Positions 18,623 through 28,050 of a DNA stretch of 64,000 bases are shown here, piece by piece. The stretch's first letter is position 1. The number at the start of each line of letters is the position of its first letter. Position numbers and translations under genes: made by a program. The stretch comes from RGIG5579 sp045602025. Lineage in GTDB: Bacteria; Bacillota; Clostridia; Oscillospirales; SIG627. Below the pieces are notes generated by a model. The model was not told the DNA's origin, did not search any database, and was given only the letters and a program-made list of their open reading frames with translations. Where the stretch lies: positions 1-64,000 of the forward strand of contig JAZSAT010000046.1 of NCBI GenBank assembly GCA_045602025.1, written 5' to 3'.

Positions 18623-19321
18623 TCAATCAACAAATTCAGCAACACAGCGATTGTACGCAGCAACAGGATCCGCAGCTGCAGTAATGGGACGACCGACAAC
18701 AATATAGTCAGAGCCGATCTTTTTCGCCTCAGCGGGAGTCATTACTCTCTTCTGATCTCCAATATCTCCATCGGCAAAACGGACACCGGGCGTTACAGTC
18801 AAAAAGTCTTTACCGCAGGTATCGTGAACCTTGCCTGCTTCCAAGGGAGAGCAAACAACACCGTCAAGACCTGCATTTTTTGCATTCTTTGCGTAATGCA
18901 AAACAACTTCATCAATAGGCTTTTCAATCAAAAGATCCTTTTCCATGCTTTCCTGATCGGTGGAGGTAAGCTGGGTAACCGCAATCAGCAAAGGACGGGT
19001 GCCGTCTGCACGAGTAAGACCTTCAATTGCAGCCTCCATCATGCGAACCGTTCCGCTTGCATGAAGATTGCAAAGATCTACATCAAGACCGGAAAGAACA
19101 GCCATGGATTTTTTTACGGTATTGGGAATATCGTGGGACTTCAGATCCAAAAAGATCTTATGTCCTCTTCTTTTGATCTCTCTTACAATTTCAGGTCCTT
19201 CAGCGTAAAAAAGCTCCATACCGATTTTTACAAAAGGCTTTTTACCCGTAAATTGATCCAAAAATTGAAAAACATCTTTTGCACTTGCAAAATCACAAGC
19301 AATAATTACATCCTTTCCCAT
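18623..19321 (-). CDS. pyrF: Orotidine-5'-phosphate decarboxylase
   Basis: Decarboxylates OMP to UMP. It is 232 residues. The start VIIACDFASAKD, the catalytic FLDLKSHDIPNTV (Asp-x-Lys-x2-Asp), VTPGVRFADGD and YIVVGRPI segments are diagnostic of PyrF. Its ATG shares one base with the pyrD stop codon. This is the shorter bacterial group I type. Confidence 0.97.
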   Translation of the reverse strand: MGKDVIIACDFASAKDVFQFLDQFTGKKPFVKIGMELFYAEGPEIVREIKRRGHKIFLDLKSHDIPNTVKKSMAVLSGLDVDLCNLHASGTVRMMEAAIEGLTRADGTRPLLIAVTQLTSTDQESMEKDLLIEKPIDEVVLHYAKNAKNAGLDGVVCSPLEAGKVHDTCGKDFLTVTPGVRFADGDIGDQKRVMTPAEAKKIGSDYIVVGRPITAAADPVAAYNRCVAEFVD

Positions 19322-20232
19322 TACTGGACACCTCCTATAATTTCACTCAAAGATTCAATTCCATATTTTTCCATAACGGATGGCAGATTCAAAATAATAT
19401 CTCTGCAAGCAAATGGATCAACAAGGTTAGCAGCAACAACTTGAACAGCAGTCGCCCCTGCAAGCATCATTTCAATCACAACCTCTGCAGAGGAAACACC
19501 GCCCATACCTACTACAGGTACAGAAACAGCATTTGCAACCTGATAAACCATACGAACTGCTACAGGAAAAATAGCACTACCGGAAAAACCGCCCATTTTA
19601 TTTGCAATTAGAGGCTTTCTGTTTTTCAGGTTGATACGCATTCCAAGCAGTGTATTGATCAAGCTGATACCGTCAGCACCTGCATTTTCACAAGCCGATG
19701 CAATAGAAACGATATCGGTTACATTTGGTGAAAGCTTGATAATGATCGGCTTTTTCGTAACCTTCTTTACTTCCCTGGTAACTTCAGCCGCCGCCTCGGG
19801 ACTTGTACCGAAGCTCATGCCGCCGCCGTGAACATTGGGACAGCTGACATTTACTTCGATCCAACCAACCTGATCACAAGCATCAATTTTTTGGCAAGTG
19901 TAAACATAATCTTCCACAGAAAAACCGCTTACATTCGCCATTACCTTTTTATCAAAACATTTTTTTAATTTTGGAAGCTCTTCAGAAATTACCTTCTCAA
20001 CGCCGGGATTCTGAAGACCGACCGCATTGATCATACCGGAAGAGCATTCTGCGATGCGCGGAGTAGGATTGCCGAAGCGAGGATCCTTGGTCGTACCTTT
20101 AAAAGAAAAGGTTCCCAGAATATTGATATCATAAAGTTCAGCAAATTCATAGCCGAATCCAAAGGTTCCGCTGGCAGGAATCACGGGATTGTCAAGCTTG
20201 ATCCCACAGAGATCAACATTCATTTTTCCCAT
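19321..20232 (-). CDS. pyrD: Dihydroorotate dehydrogenase, catalytic subunit (class 1B)
   Basis: Oxidises dihydroorotate to orotate. The 303-residue FMN protein has the class 1B pattern NPVIPASGTFGFG, VNVSCPNVHGGGMSFG with the active-site Cys of this class, and GMGGVSSAEVV near the phosphate site. Class 1B enzymes work as PyrD2-PyrK2 with NAD+, and pyrK overlaps it by 13 nt immediately upstream. It uses soluble electron transfer, in keeping with an anaerobe. Confidence 0.97.
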   Translation of the reverse strand: MGKMNVDLCGIKLDNPVIPASGTFGFGYEFAELYDINILGTFSFKGTTKDPRFGNPTPRIAECSSGMINAVGLQNPGVEKVISEELPKLKKCFDKKVMANVSGFSVEDYVYTCQKIDACDQVGWIEVNVSCPNVHGGGMSFGTSPEAAAEVTREVKKVTKKPIIIKLSPNVTDIVSIASACENAGADGISLINTLLGMRINLKNRKPLIANKMGGFSGSAIFPVAVRMVYQVANAVSVPVVGMGGVSSAEVVIEMMLAGATAVQVVAANLVDPFACRDIILNLPSVMEKYGIESLSEIIGGVQ

Positions 20233-20954
20233 AAAATTTCCTCCTTCATCAGAACAGGACCTTCCTTACAGATTCGCTTGTTTCCTGTAACGGTTTTGCA
20301 AGAACAGCCCATACAAGCTCCAAAGCCACAGCCCATTCTTTCTTCAAAGCTAAGCTGACCGGAAGTTTGGGAAGTAGAAAAAATTGCCTTCAGCATCGGT
20401 TCCGGACCGCAGGTATAAAAATGTGTATAAGAAAGATCTTTCATAACATCGGTAACAAAACCCTTGATCCCATACGAGCCGTCAACCGTGGTAACATACA
20501 CATTGCAGCCAATGTTCTTGAATTCCTGTTCATAAAAGATCTCGCTTTTTGTATTAAAGCCAAGGATAACAGAAACCTGTTTTCCCTCGGAGATCAATTT
20601 TTTTGCCAATAAAAACATAGGCGGTACACCCACGCCGCCTCCGAGAAGGAGAGGCTTCTCGCCGGAAAGCATTGTATCATAGCCGTTTCCAAGCCCTGTA
20701 AGAACATCCAGTGTTCCCTCTTTCATGCGGCTCATTTGCTCCGTTCCGGCTCCTACGACCTTGTAAATGATCGTAACCGATGTTTCATCCAGATCACAGA
20801 CGGAAATAGGGCGACGGAGGAAATGTCCGTCAAGCTTGATATTAATAAACTGGCCGGGAAATGTGATATCAGAAACATCACCAACAAGGCGCATCTGATA
20901 CACACTTTCCGTCAAAGGAATATTTTGCGCAATGGTAAAAAGTCCTTGTTTCAT
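20220..20954 (-). CDS. pyrK: Dihydroorotate dehydrogenase electron-transfer subunit
   Basis: Passes electrons from PyrD to NAD+ through FAD and a 2Fe-2S cluster. The 244-residue protein carries the FAD-binding RRPISVCDL segment, the nucleotide-binding LLGGGVGVPPMF segment, and C-terminal cluster cysteines in RMGCGFGACMGCSCKT with a further Cys downstream. The last 13 nt overlap pyrD. It lies 9 nt after carB. Confidence 0.96.
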   Translation of the reverse strand: MKQGLFTIAQNIPLTESVYQMRLVGDVSDITFPGQFINIKLDGHFLRRPISVCDLDETSVTIIYKVVGAGTEQMSRMKEGTLDVLTGLGNGYDTMLSGEKPLLLGGGVGVPPMFLLAKKLISEGKQVSVILGFNTKSEIFYEQEFKNIGCNVYVTTVDGSYGIKGFVTDVMKDLSYTHFYTCGPEPMLKAIFSTSQTSGQLSFEERMGCGFGACMGCSCKTVTGNKRICKEGPVLMKEEILWEK

Positions 20955-20963
20955 AAAATCCTC

Positions 20964-23900
20964 TTATGCATCAATGGTGGAAATAGTAAGAGTGGTTTCT
21001 TCCAAAACATCCAAGAGAACTCTTACGGTATCCAGTGCTGTAAAGATCGTAACATTGTTTTCGGTAGCAAAAGAACGAATCTGAGAACCGTCGTTCATCT
21101 GGTTGGAATCACCGATGTCGCGGGTATTGATTACATATGCAATGTGACCCTGGCGAAGTGCTTCGGGTATTTCACTGTTACCGTCTGTGATCTTCTGAAG
21201 AACGCGGGTACGAATTCCATTTTCCTTCAAGAACTTTGCCGTACCGGGAGTTGCTTCAATATTAAAACCGAGATTGTAGAATCTGCGGATCAAGGGAAGT
21301 GCCTCTTCCTTATCTTTATCCGCAATGGTCGCAAAGACAGTACCGTAATTCTGAAGTCTTGTTCCGGCAGCCTGAAGTGCTTTATAAAGAGCACGGTTCA
21401 GCTTATCGTCATAACCGATTGCTTCGCCGGTAGATTTCATTTCGGGAGAAAGATATGCATCAAGTCCTCTGATCTTGCTAAAGGAGAACACAGGAACCTT
21501 AACATACCATCTGTCTTTCTCATCAGGGTAAATATCAAATATTCCCTGCTCTTTCAGGCTCTTACCGAGGATTGCTTCTGTTGCAATGTCGGCAAGGCTG
21601 TAACCAGTTGCCTTGGAAAGGAAGGGTACCGTTCTGGAGGAACGGGGATTCACCTCAATAACATACACATCTTCATGCTCATCCACGATAAACTGAATGT
21701 TATAAAGACCAACAATGCCGATACCAAGACCGAGCTTCTTTGCATACTGAAGAATAATACCCTTTACACGGTCGGAAATACTGAATGTGGGATATACACT
21801 GATAGAGTCGCCGGAGTGAACACCGGTTCTTTCCACAAGCTCCATAACACCGGGAACAAATACATTTCTGCCGTCACAGATCGCATCCACTTCAACTTCT
21901 TTGCCCTGAATATACTTGTCAACAAGAACAGGCTTATCTTCATCGATCTCAACGGCTGTTTTCAGGTAATGACGAAGCTGATCCTCGTTGGCAACGATCT
22001 GCATTGCTCTGCCGCCCAAAACGAAGCTGGGACGAACAAGAACCGGATAACCGATCTCCTTCGCAGCAGAAAGACCGTCTTCGATCTTCGTTACCGCTCT
22101 GCCCTTAGGCTGAGGAATACCGAGACTGTTCAAAACCTTTTCAAAGCTGTCACGGTTCTCTGCTCTCTCAATGGCGGCACAATCGGTACCGATGATCTTA
22201 ACGCCGCGCTGCATCAAGGGTTCGGCAAGATTGATTGCAGTCTGACCGCCAAGAGAAGCAACAACGCCCTCCGGCTTTTCAAATTCAATGATGTTCATAA
22301 CATCTTCTGCCGTCAAAGGTTCAAAATAAAGCTTGTCAGCAGTGGTATAGTCAGTGGAAACCGTTTCAGGATTGTTGTTGATAATGATCGCTTCGTAGCC
22401 GCACTTTTTGATCGTGGTAACAGCATGAACGGTAGAATAGTCGAATTCTACGCCCTGACCGATACGGATAGGACCGGCTCCAAGCACAACGATCTTCTTC
22501 TTATCAGTAAGAATTGAAGTGTTTTCACCGGTGTAAGAGGAATAAAAGTAAGGAATATAAGCATTCGTGTGGCAAGTATCTACCATGCGATAGCAAGGGA
22601 ACATGCCGCATTCTTTTCTGAACTGATAAATATCAATTTCCTTGCAGCCCCAAAGGCGGGCAATAAAGGCATCGGAAAAACCGATTTTCTTCGCAGAAAG
22701 AAGTGTTTCTTTATCATTTACATGATTTTTAAGCTTCTCTTCCATTGCGATAATATTGCAGATCGCATCGAGAAAATAAGTGGTGATCTGGGTAAGATCA
22801 TGAAGCTCTCCAACAGGGGTTCCTCTGCGGATCAATTCTGCGACGCAGAAAACCGTATCATCCTTGAACTGAGAAAGATAAACTTTAAGTTCCTCATCAG
22901 ACATAGAGTCAAACTTAGGAAGATATACATGATTTGCGCCGATCTCCAAGGAACGGATGGATTTCAGGAAGCACTCCTCAAGATTTGAGCCAATTCCCAT
23001 TACTTCACCGGTTGCCTTCATCTGGGTTCCCAGAGTGTTGGGAGCAGAGGCAAATTTATCAAAGGGGAATCGGGGGAATTTTGCAATCACATAGTCAAGA
23101 CGGGGCTCAAAGGCTGCGTTGGTATTGGCGATAGCAATATCCTCAAGAGCCATACCTACCGCAATCTTTGCAGTAACTCTTGCAATTGGATAACCGCTTG
23201 CCTTGGACGCCAATGCGGACGAACGGGAAACGCGGGGATTTACCTCGATCAGGTAATACTCGCTGGTTTCGGGGTTCAATGCAAACTGAACATTACAACC
23301 GCCTTCGATCTTCAGCTCACGAATGATTTTGATCGCGCTGTTGTTAAGCATCTTCAGATCATGATCGTTGAGGGTCATAATGGGAGCTACAACAATAGAG
23401 TCACCGGTATGCACACCGACAGGATCGATATTTTCCATACCACAAATGGTAATTGCATGGTCATTGGAGTCACGCATTACCTCGAACTCAATTTCTTTAT
23501 AGCCTTTTACACTTTTTTCAATCAAAACCTGGTGTACGGGTGAAAGCTTAAACGCGTTGGTTCCGATCTCAACCAGTTCTTCTTCGTTGTAAGCAAAGCC
23601 GCCACCGGTACCGCCGAGAGTAAAGGCGGGACGCAAAACCACAGGATAACCGATTCGCTTTGCAGCTTCTTTTGCTTCCTGAAGGCTGTAAGTGATCTCA
23701 GAGGGGATCGTGGGCTCCCCGATGGATTCACAAAGCTCCTTAAAGAGCTCTCTGTCCTCTGCTCTTTCAATACTTTCACTGCTGGTTCCGAGAAGCTCAA
23801 CGCCGCACTCTTTCAAAATACCTTTTTTCTCAAGCTGCATTGCAAGATTAAGACCGGTTTGTCCACCAATACCGGGAACGATCGCATCAGGACGCTCATA

Positions 23901-24137
23901 GCGGAGAATCTTGGCAATATACTCCAGGGTCAATGGTTCCATATAAACCTTATCAGCAATGGATGTATCCGTCATAATAGTAGCAGGATTGGAGTTGCAC
24001 AAAACAACCTCATACCCTTCTTCCTTCAGTGCAAGGCAAGCCTGGGTACCTGCGTAGTCAAATTCCGCGGCCTGACCGATAATGATCGGGCCGGAACCAA
24101 TGATAAGAATTTTTTTAAGATCTGTACGTTTTGCCAT
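20964..24137 (-). CDS. carB: Carbamoyl-phosphate synthase, large subunit
   Basis: Makes carbamoyl phosphate from bicarbonate, ammonia and two ATP. It is 1057 residues with two homologous ATP-grasp halves (IIGSGPIIIGQAAEFDYAGTQ at the N-terminus; VVLGAGPIRIGQGVEFDYS near 555) and an MGS-like allosteric domain after about residue 930. I place the start at ATG 24137 behind GGAGGTATTGT; the reading frame is open further upstream but overlaps pyrC and lacks a ribosome site. The small glutaminase subunit gene carA is not in this cluster and must lie elsewhere or be replaced. Confidence 0.97.
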   Translation of the reverse strand: MAKRTDLKKILIIGSGPIIIGQAAEFDYAGTQACLALKEEGYEVVLCNSNPATIMTDTSIADKVYMEPLTLEYIAKILRYERPDAIVPGIGGQTGLNLAMQLEKKGILKECGVELLGTSSESIERAEDRELFKELCESIGEPTIPSEITYSLQEAKEAAKRIGYPVVLRPAFTLGGTGGGFAYNEEELVEIGTNAFKLSPVHQVLIEKSVKGYKEIEFEVMRDSNDHAITICGMENIDPVGVHTGDSIVVAPIMTLNDHDLKMLNNSAIKIIRELKIEGGCNVQFALNPETSEYYLIEVNPRVSRSSALASKASGYPIARVTAKIAVGMALEDIAIANTNAAFEPRLDYVIAKFPRFPFDKFASAPNTLGTQMKATGEVMGIGSNLEECFLKSIRSLEIGANHVYLPKFDSMSDEELKVYLSQFKDDTVFCVAELIRRGTPVGELHDLTQITTYFLDAICNIIAMEEKLKNHVNDKETLLSAKKIGFSDAFIARLWGCKEIDIYQFRKECGMFPCYRMVDTCHTNAYIPYFYSSYTGENTSILTDKKKIVVLGAGPIRIGQGVEFDYSTVHAVTTIKKCGYEAIIINNNPETVSTDYTTADKLYFEPLTAEDVMNIIEFEKPEGVVASLGGQTAINLAEPLMQRGVKIIGTDCAAIERAENRDSFEKVLNSLGIPQPKGRAVTKIEDGLSAAKEIGYPVLVRPSFVLGGRAMQIVANEDQLRHYLKTAVEIDEDKPVLVDKYIQGKEVEVDAICDGRNVFVPGVMELVERTGVHSGDSISVYPTFSISDRVKGIILQYAKKLGLGIGIVGLYNIQFIVDEHEDVYVIEVNPRSSRTVPFLSKATGYSLADIATEAILGKSLKEQGIFDIYPDEKDRWYVKVPVFSFSKIRGLDAYLSPEMKSTGEAIGYDDKLNRALYKALQAAGTRLQNYGTVFATIADKDKEEALPLIRRFYNLGFNIEATPGTAKFLKENGIRTRVLQKITDGNSEIPEALRQGHIAYVINTRDIGDSNQMNDGSQIRSFATENNVTIFTALDTVRVLLDVLEETTLTISTIDA

Positions 24138-24165
24138 TACAATACCTCCGCAAACAACAAAAAAC

Positions 24166-25374
24166 TTATTTAGACTGATAAACGATTTTTCCGTTAAAAA
24201 CAGTAGCAAGACATTTACCGAAAAGCCGGTCACCTTCAAAAGGTGTTGCTTTCCCTTGAGAAAGGAACGCATCGGGGTCTACGGTAAACTCTTTGTCAAG
24301 ATCCCATAAAGAAACCTCTTCGCCAATTGGGATACCGAAACGCTTTCTGGGGTTTACTGCCAAAAGATCCAATAGCTTTTCAAGTGATAAAACATTCTTT
24401 TTCACAAGATGTGTGTAAAGAACGGGAAAAGCAGTTTCAAGACCGACAATTCCAAAAGCACTGCCTGCCAGGCCTTTGCTCTTCTCTTCAAAACTGTGAG
24501 GCGCATGATCGGTTGCAATCATATCAATAGTACCGTCAAGAATTCCTTCAAGAAGTGCCTCGCGATCCGCTTTATCTCGGAGAGGAGGATTCATTTTAAA
24601 TCTTCCCTCTTCTTTCAGATCGCTGTCGTCGAGCACGAGATAATGCGGTCCCGTTTCGCAGCTCACATCAAGACCCGCCTTTTTCGCTTCTCGAATCAAA
24701 GAAACACTTTCCTTAGCGGAAATGTGACACACATGGTAAGAACAACCGATTTCGGAAACAAGCTTTAAATCGCGCTTGATCTGCTCGTATTCACTGGCAC
24801 TGGAGATTCCCTTGTGACCGTTTTTCTTTGCATAAGAACCATCATGGATATAACCGCCGTTTAAAAGGGAGTTCACCTCACAATGGGCGACGATCATTTT
24901 TCCGAGTTTTTTTGCTCTGCGCATTGCTTCCGCCATCAAGTCATCTGACTGAACGCCTCTTCCGTCATCGGAAAAAGCAATCACATAGTCAGCCATCTCT
25001 TCCAGATCGGAAAGGATTTCGCCTTTTTCTCCAACGGTAATAGAGCCATACGGAAAGACCGATATCAAAGCATCCTTTTTGATCTTTTCAAGCTGAATGT
25101 TCAGATGATCTAACGAATCCGGAACGGGATCAAGATTCGGCATCGTACATACAGAGGTATAACCACCGGCGGCAGCAGAAAGAGAGCCTGATAAAATGGT
25201 CTCTTTATAAGAAAAACCCGGCTCACGAAAATGCACATGCACATCGCAAAAGCCGGGAAAGGCGACAACAGTACCACTGTCACAAGCGGTCAAAAAAGAC
25301 CCCTCTACGAGGGAACGAGTCTTGGGGGAAAAGCTTTCAACGAAAGAAAGATCAATTTTTTTCTTCAGATACAT
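24166..25374 (-). CDS. pyrC: Dihydroorotase
   Basis: Cyclises carbamoyl aspartate to dihydroorotate. It is a 402-residue amidohydrolase of the PyrC/allantoinase class. It has the metal-binding DVHVHFREPG, CTMPNLDP, AHCEVNSLL, CHISAKES, and the catalytic IATDHAPHSFEEK. It is the first gene of the pyrimidine-guaB operon. GAAAGGGG precedes the ATG. Two metal-bridging signals (HxH and later His residues) are intact, so it should be active. Confidence 0.96.
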   Translation of the reverse strand: MYLKKKIDLSFVESFSPKTRSLVEGSFLTACDSGTVVAFPGFCDVHVHFREPGFSYKETILSGSLSAAAGGYTSVCTMPNLDPVPDSLDHLNIQLEKIKKDALISVFPYGSITVGEKGEILSDLEEMADYVIAFSDDGRGVQSDDLMAEAMRRAKKLGKMIVAHCEVNSLLNGGYIHDGSYAKKNGHKGISSASEYEQIKRDLKLVSEIGCSYHVCHISAKESVSLIREAKKAGLDVSCETGPHYLVLDDSDLKEEGRFKMNPPLRDKADREALLEGILDGTIDMIATDHAPHSFEEKSKGLAGSAFGIVGLETAFPVLYTHLVKKNVLSLEKLLDLLAVNPRKRFGIPIGEEVSLWDLDKEFTVDPDAFLSQGKATPFEGDRLFGKCLATVFNGKIVYQSK

Positions 25375-25453
25375 AACAAACCCCTTTCTCGTTTTTTGAT
25401 GCTTTAAACACTAAATTACAAGCACCAAATTACAACAAAATACTATTTGAAAA

Positions 25454-25482
25454 ATTATACTACTAAAAGCGACCTTTGTCAA
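25454..25482 (-). promoter_or_regulatory. Promoter of the pyr-guaB operon
   Basis: Minus strand TTGACA, exact 17-nt spacer, TATAAT: a perfect sigma-A promoter. The leader to pyrC is about 73 nt, and I see no PyrR-binding loop or terminator hairpin in it, so the means of regulation is not visible. Confidence 0.88.
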
Positions 25483-25555
25483 CAGTTTTAGAACCGTCAA
25501 AAAGCATAAATTATCAAAAAAGAATGGATATTTTTTGTTTGAAATCGGAAAAAGA

Positions 25556-25580
25556 AAAAGCAAGCCTCGGCGCTTGCTTT
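25556..25580 (-). terminator. Terminator after radC
   Basis: AAAAGCAAGC/GCTTGCTTTT inverted repeat followed by T-rich sequence on the minus strand, directly after the radC stop. Confidence 0.75.
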
Positions 25581-26327
25581 TCAATCATTGATCTTTCTTT
25601 CCAAAAAAGTTTCATTTTTCTCTTTAATCGTTTGATAGACCGTATAAAAAGCAGATTTTTGAATGCTAGAAAAATGCCCCTCTGCAATAATAAAATGGTC
25701 GATGAGTGTCACATTCATCTGTGCAAGAAAACTTTGAAGTCTGGAAGTGGTATTTAGATCCTCCGCCGAGGCAATCGGGAGACCTCTCGGATGGTTGTGA
25801 GCTACGATAACATATGAAGCATTGTGCTGAAGCGTTTCATCACATACCTTGCGAAATGAGAAAGAAACAGAGTTAATATCCCCTTCGTGAAGGATCACTT
25901 TCCCGCGAAAGCCGAGAGAATTATCATAAAAAAGAACAATTACCTGTTCATGATCAACACCTGCAAACTCTAAAACAAGATCTTGTCCCAAATGATGATA
26001 ATCAGGAAGCTTCTTTTCCTCTTTAAAGCGGTCACGATAATACCTTTTGGCAACTGCAGGATAGGTTTTAATGAGTTCTGCAGCGTGTCTTCCGATACCA
26101 TCTACAGAGCAAAGCTCGTCAACCGTTGCTTCAAAAACGGCAGAAAAACTGCCAAATCTTGTTAACAGATTGTGAGCCATCACATTTGTATCCCGTCTCG
26201 GAATTGCAAAAAATAAAATCAGCTCAAGAATATTATGGTCTTCAAAGCTATCAAGACCTTGCGTCAAAAAGCGTTTCTTTAATTTTGCTCTGTGACCTGC
26301 GTGTGGGTTTTCTTTTTTATCTGTCAT
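25581..26327 (-). CDS. radC: RadC family JAB-domain protein
   Basis: A 248-residue RadC-like protein. An N-terminal helix-hairpin-helix-like region (GLDSFEDHNILELIL, VDGIGRHAAELI) is followed by an MPN/JAB metalloprotease-like domain. That domain has the HNHPRG motif and a downstream SxxD-type position that reads ASAED. Despite its name, RadC's role in repair is not established; these proteins are often linked to DNA processing or mobile elements. ATG follows AAGGAAAATAGT. It has its own terminator and is read toward the pyr promoter. Confidence 0.88.
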   Translation of the reverse strand: MTDKKENPHAGHRAKLKKRFLTQGLDSFEDHNILELILFFAIPRRDTNVMAHNLLTRFGSFSAVFEATVDELCSVDGIGRHAAELIKTYPAVAKRYYRDRFKEEKKLPDYHHLGQDLVLEFAGVDHEQVIVLFYDNSLGFRGKVILHEGDINSVSFSFRKVCDETLQHNASYVIVAHNHPRGLPIASAEDLNTTSRLQSFLAQMNVTLIDHFIIAEGHFSSIQKSAFYTVYQTIKEKNETFLERKIND

Positions 26328-26372
26328 ACTATTTTCCTTACATAAAATTAATAATTGTGTTTAAAAAAACAG

Positions 26373-26401
26373 TTGAAAAACATTGCTAATTGTATTATAA
26401 T
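26373..26401 (+). promoter_or_regulatory. Promoter of the CapA-like gene
   Basis: TTGAAA, 17-nt spacer, TATAAT, about 50 nt upstream of the ATG at 26453, which follows an AAAAGGAG site. Confidence 0.8.
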
Positions 26402-26452
26402 AGGTTCGAAAATTAAGAACTTGACGGCTCACATAAGAAAAAGGAGATTATT

Positions 26453-28006
26453 ATGAGATCCAAAATCATCAGCATATTACTTTGCTTAGCGGTTGCTTTT
26501 GCTTCCGTCTGGCTTTTAATAAAAGCTCCCACTGAAGTGAAAAGACCAACCGATGAGCCTGAGCATCCGTTAACAGAAGAAGTGCAAGGACTTGATAACG
26601 CAGATGTTTCGAGAGCCTATGTGATCAGTACCGCACATGACGCCGAAAACCTTCTTGATAAATTAGCATACGGCGGCAAAAACGATTATGAAAATGAATT
26701 TTCTGCCTTAGCAACTCGTTTTTCAAAATCTGCCGATTATTTAAAAAATGAGCTTCAGGATTACTACGGCGCAAGTTATTTTACCAAAGTATCTGAAATT
26801 TTTCAAGATGTTTCTTCAACCCCGTTCTCTTCTTCTGCAGATTTTTCAAGCAGAGTTTCAAAAATATTGGTTGAGCTTGAAAACGCTTTTCCTGCTGAAA
26901 TAGCTGAAACATTGAATGAAAACGACCCTAATACTCCAATGTACTACCCTAAATTTGATACTGACCCCAACGGCAAGACGACACTTGCACTTCTTGCAAT
27001 TTATCGGCAGCAGTATCAAAAGAGTACCGGCTCCGTGCTTCTTACCTTCGGCGGCAATATGCGCCCCGGCGACACCCTTCTTGATGCAGATAAAGAAAAC
27101 AGCTTTCATACACTTCAAGAAAAGAATAAGCATAATTACCCGCTGTATTCTTTATCTTCCGTTTTATCTACCGATGCGTCCAGTTTTGCAAATCTCACCG
27201 TACCGTTAACAGAAGCTTTCGGTGATGGCGAGTATCACAATGCAGTCAAAGGCCTTCCCTCCTATGCAAAGCTTCTGGAAAACGGCGGTATCAATGTTGT
27301 ATCGATCACCGATCCCGACATCAATTCTTTTGGTGAAAAAGGTAAGGAAGATACCAAAAACGCCTTAAAGTCCGAAGAGCTTCTCTATTCTGACGAAAGC
27401 ACGATCACCTATCACCAAACCTCCTTAGGAACCATCGCTTACCTTAGCTACGATATTGTTGAAGATGTAAAATCCAATAAAAATTTAACTTACTCCGAAA
27501 TTCCGAAAAGAGATATTGAAACCGCAAAAAATGCCGGTGCAAAGCTTGTTGTTGTACACTTCAATTGGCAAACCAATTTAAAGGATTCATGGAATACTTG
27601 CACTTCGCAGGTTTTGACAGCAAGAGCTGCTGTCGACAACGGAGCAAACCTTGTCTTAGGTTCACACCCCGGCACGATGCAAGCAATTGAGCAATATAAC
27701 GGTGTTAGTATTGTTTATTCTCCGGGTGACCTTTTCACAAAAGGAAGCGGTAATGAGAATGCCTTCCTTTTCCAACAAGCATTTTCATTGGACGAAAATC
27801 AAAATGCAGTTCCCGGACAGATTCAAGTCTTCCCCATTTCAGGCGCAGGTAGTGAGGAAGGAATTCCGAAGCTTTCTTTAGATAGCGCAAGTGCTTCTTC
27901 GTTTAGCGAGAAAATCCGCTCTTATTCAAGCGCAATCCGAAACGGTGTTGGCAAAAAGCCAAGCTTTGGTCTTGAACATTTAAACTTGATTTCCATACAA
28001 AAATAA
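26453..28006 (+). CDS. CapA-family protein (poly-gamma-glutamate/metallophosphatase-like)
   Basis: A 517-residue secreted or membrane-anchored protein. Residues about 5-25 form a hydrophobic signal or anchor. Residues about 190-490 resemble the CapA/PGA_cap calcineurin-like fold: LLTFGGNMRPGDTLL, NGGINVVSITDPDIN, GAKLVVVHFNWQTN, NGANLVLGSHPGTMQ and YSPGDLF. In canonical CapA the first motif reads GDxM/GD and the second NNH; here they are GGNM and DPDIN. Some metal ligands may therefore be lost, and enzymatic activity is uncertain. No capBC genes are nearby, so a role in capsule synthesis is not supported. It is a single-gene unit between a promoter and a shared terminator. Confidence 0.8.
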   Translation: MRSKIISILLCLAVAFASVWLLIKAPTEVKRPTDEPEHPLTEEVQGLDNADVSRAYVISTAHDAENLLDKLAYGGKNDYENEFSALATRFSKSADYLKNELQDYYGASYFTKVSEIFQDVSSTPFSSSADFSSRVSKILVELENAFPAEIAETLNENDPNTPMYYPKFDTDPNGKTTLALLAIYRQQYQKSTGSVLLTFGGNMRPGDTLLDADKENSFHTLQEKNKHNYPLYSLSSVLSTDASSFANLTVPLTEAFGDGEYHNAVKGLPSYAKLLENGGINVVSITDPDINSFGEKGKEDTKNALKSEELLYSDESTITYHQTSLGTIAYLSYDIVEDVKSNKNLTYSEIPKRDIETAKNAGAKLVVVHFNWQTNLKDSWNTCTSQVLTARAAVDNGANLVLGSHPGTMQAIEQYNGVSIVYSPGDLFTKGSGNENAFLFQQAFSLDENQNAVPGQIQVFPISGAGSEEGIPKLSLDSASASSFSEKIRSYSSAIRNGVGKKPSFGLEHLNLISIQK

Positions 28007-28008
28007 CA

Positions 28009-28039
28009 AAAAAGAGGTTGCAAACGCAACCTCTTTTTT
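28009..28039. terminator. Bidirectional terminator
   Basis: AAAAAGAGGTTG/CAACCTCTTTTT hairpin with T runs on both strands, between the converging CapA-like and DUF6273-like genes. Confidence 0.85.
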
Positions 28040-28050
28040 CTTTTTAATCA

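Noticed and set aside
20736..22517. 593-codon plus-strand open frame
   Set aside because: It lies opposite carB and pyrK, lacks a ribosome site and has no domain character; it is an antisense shadow of conserved coding DNA.
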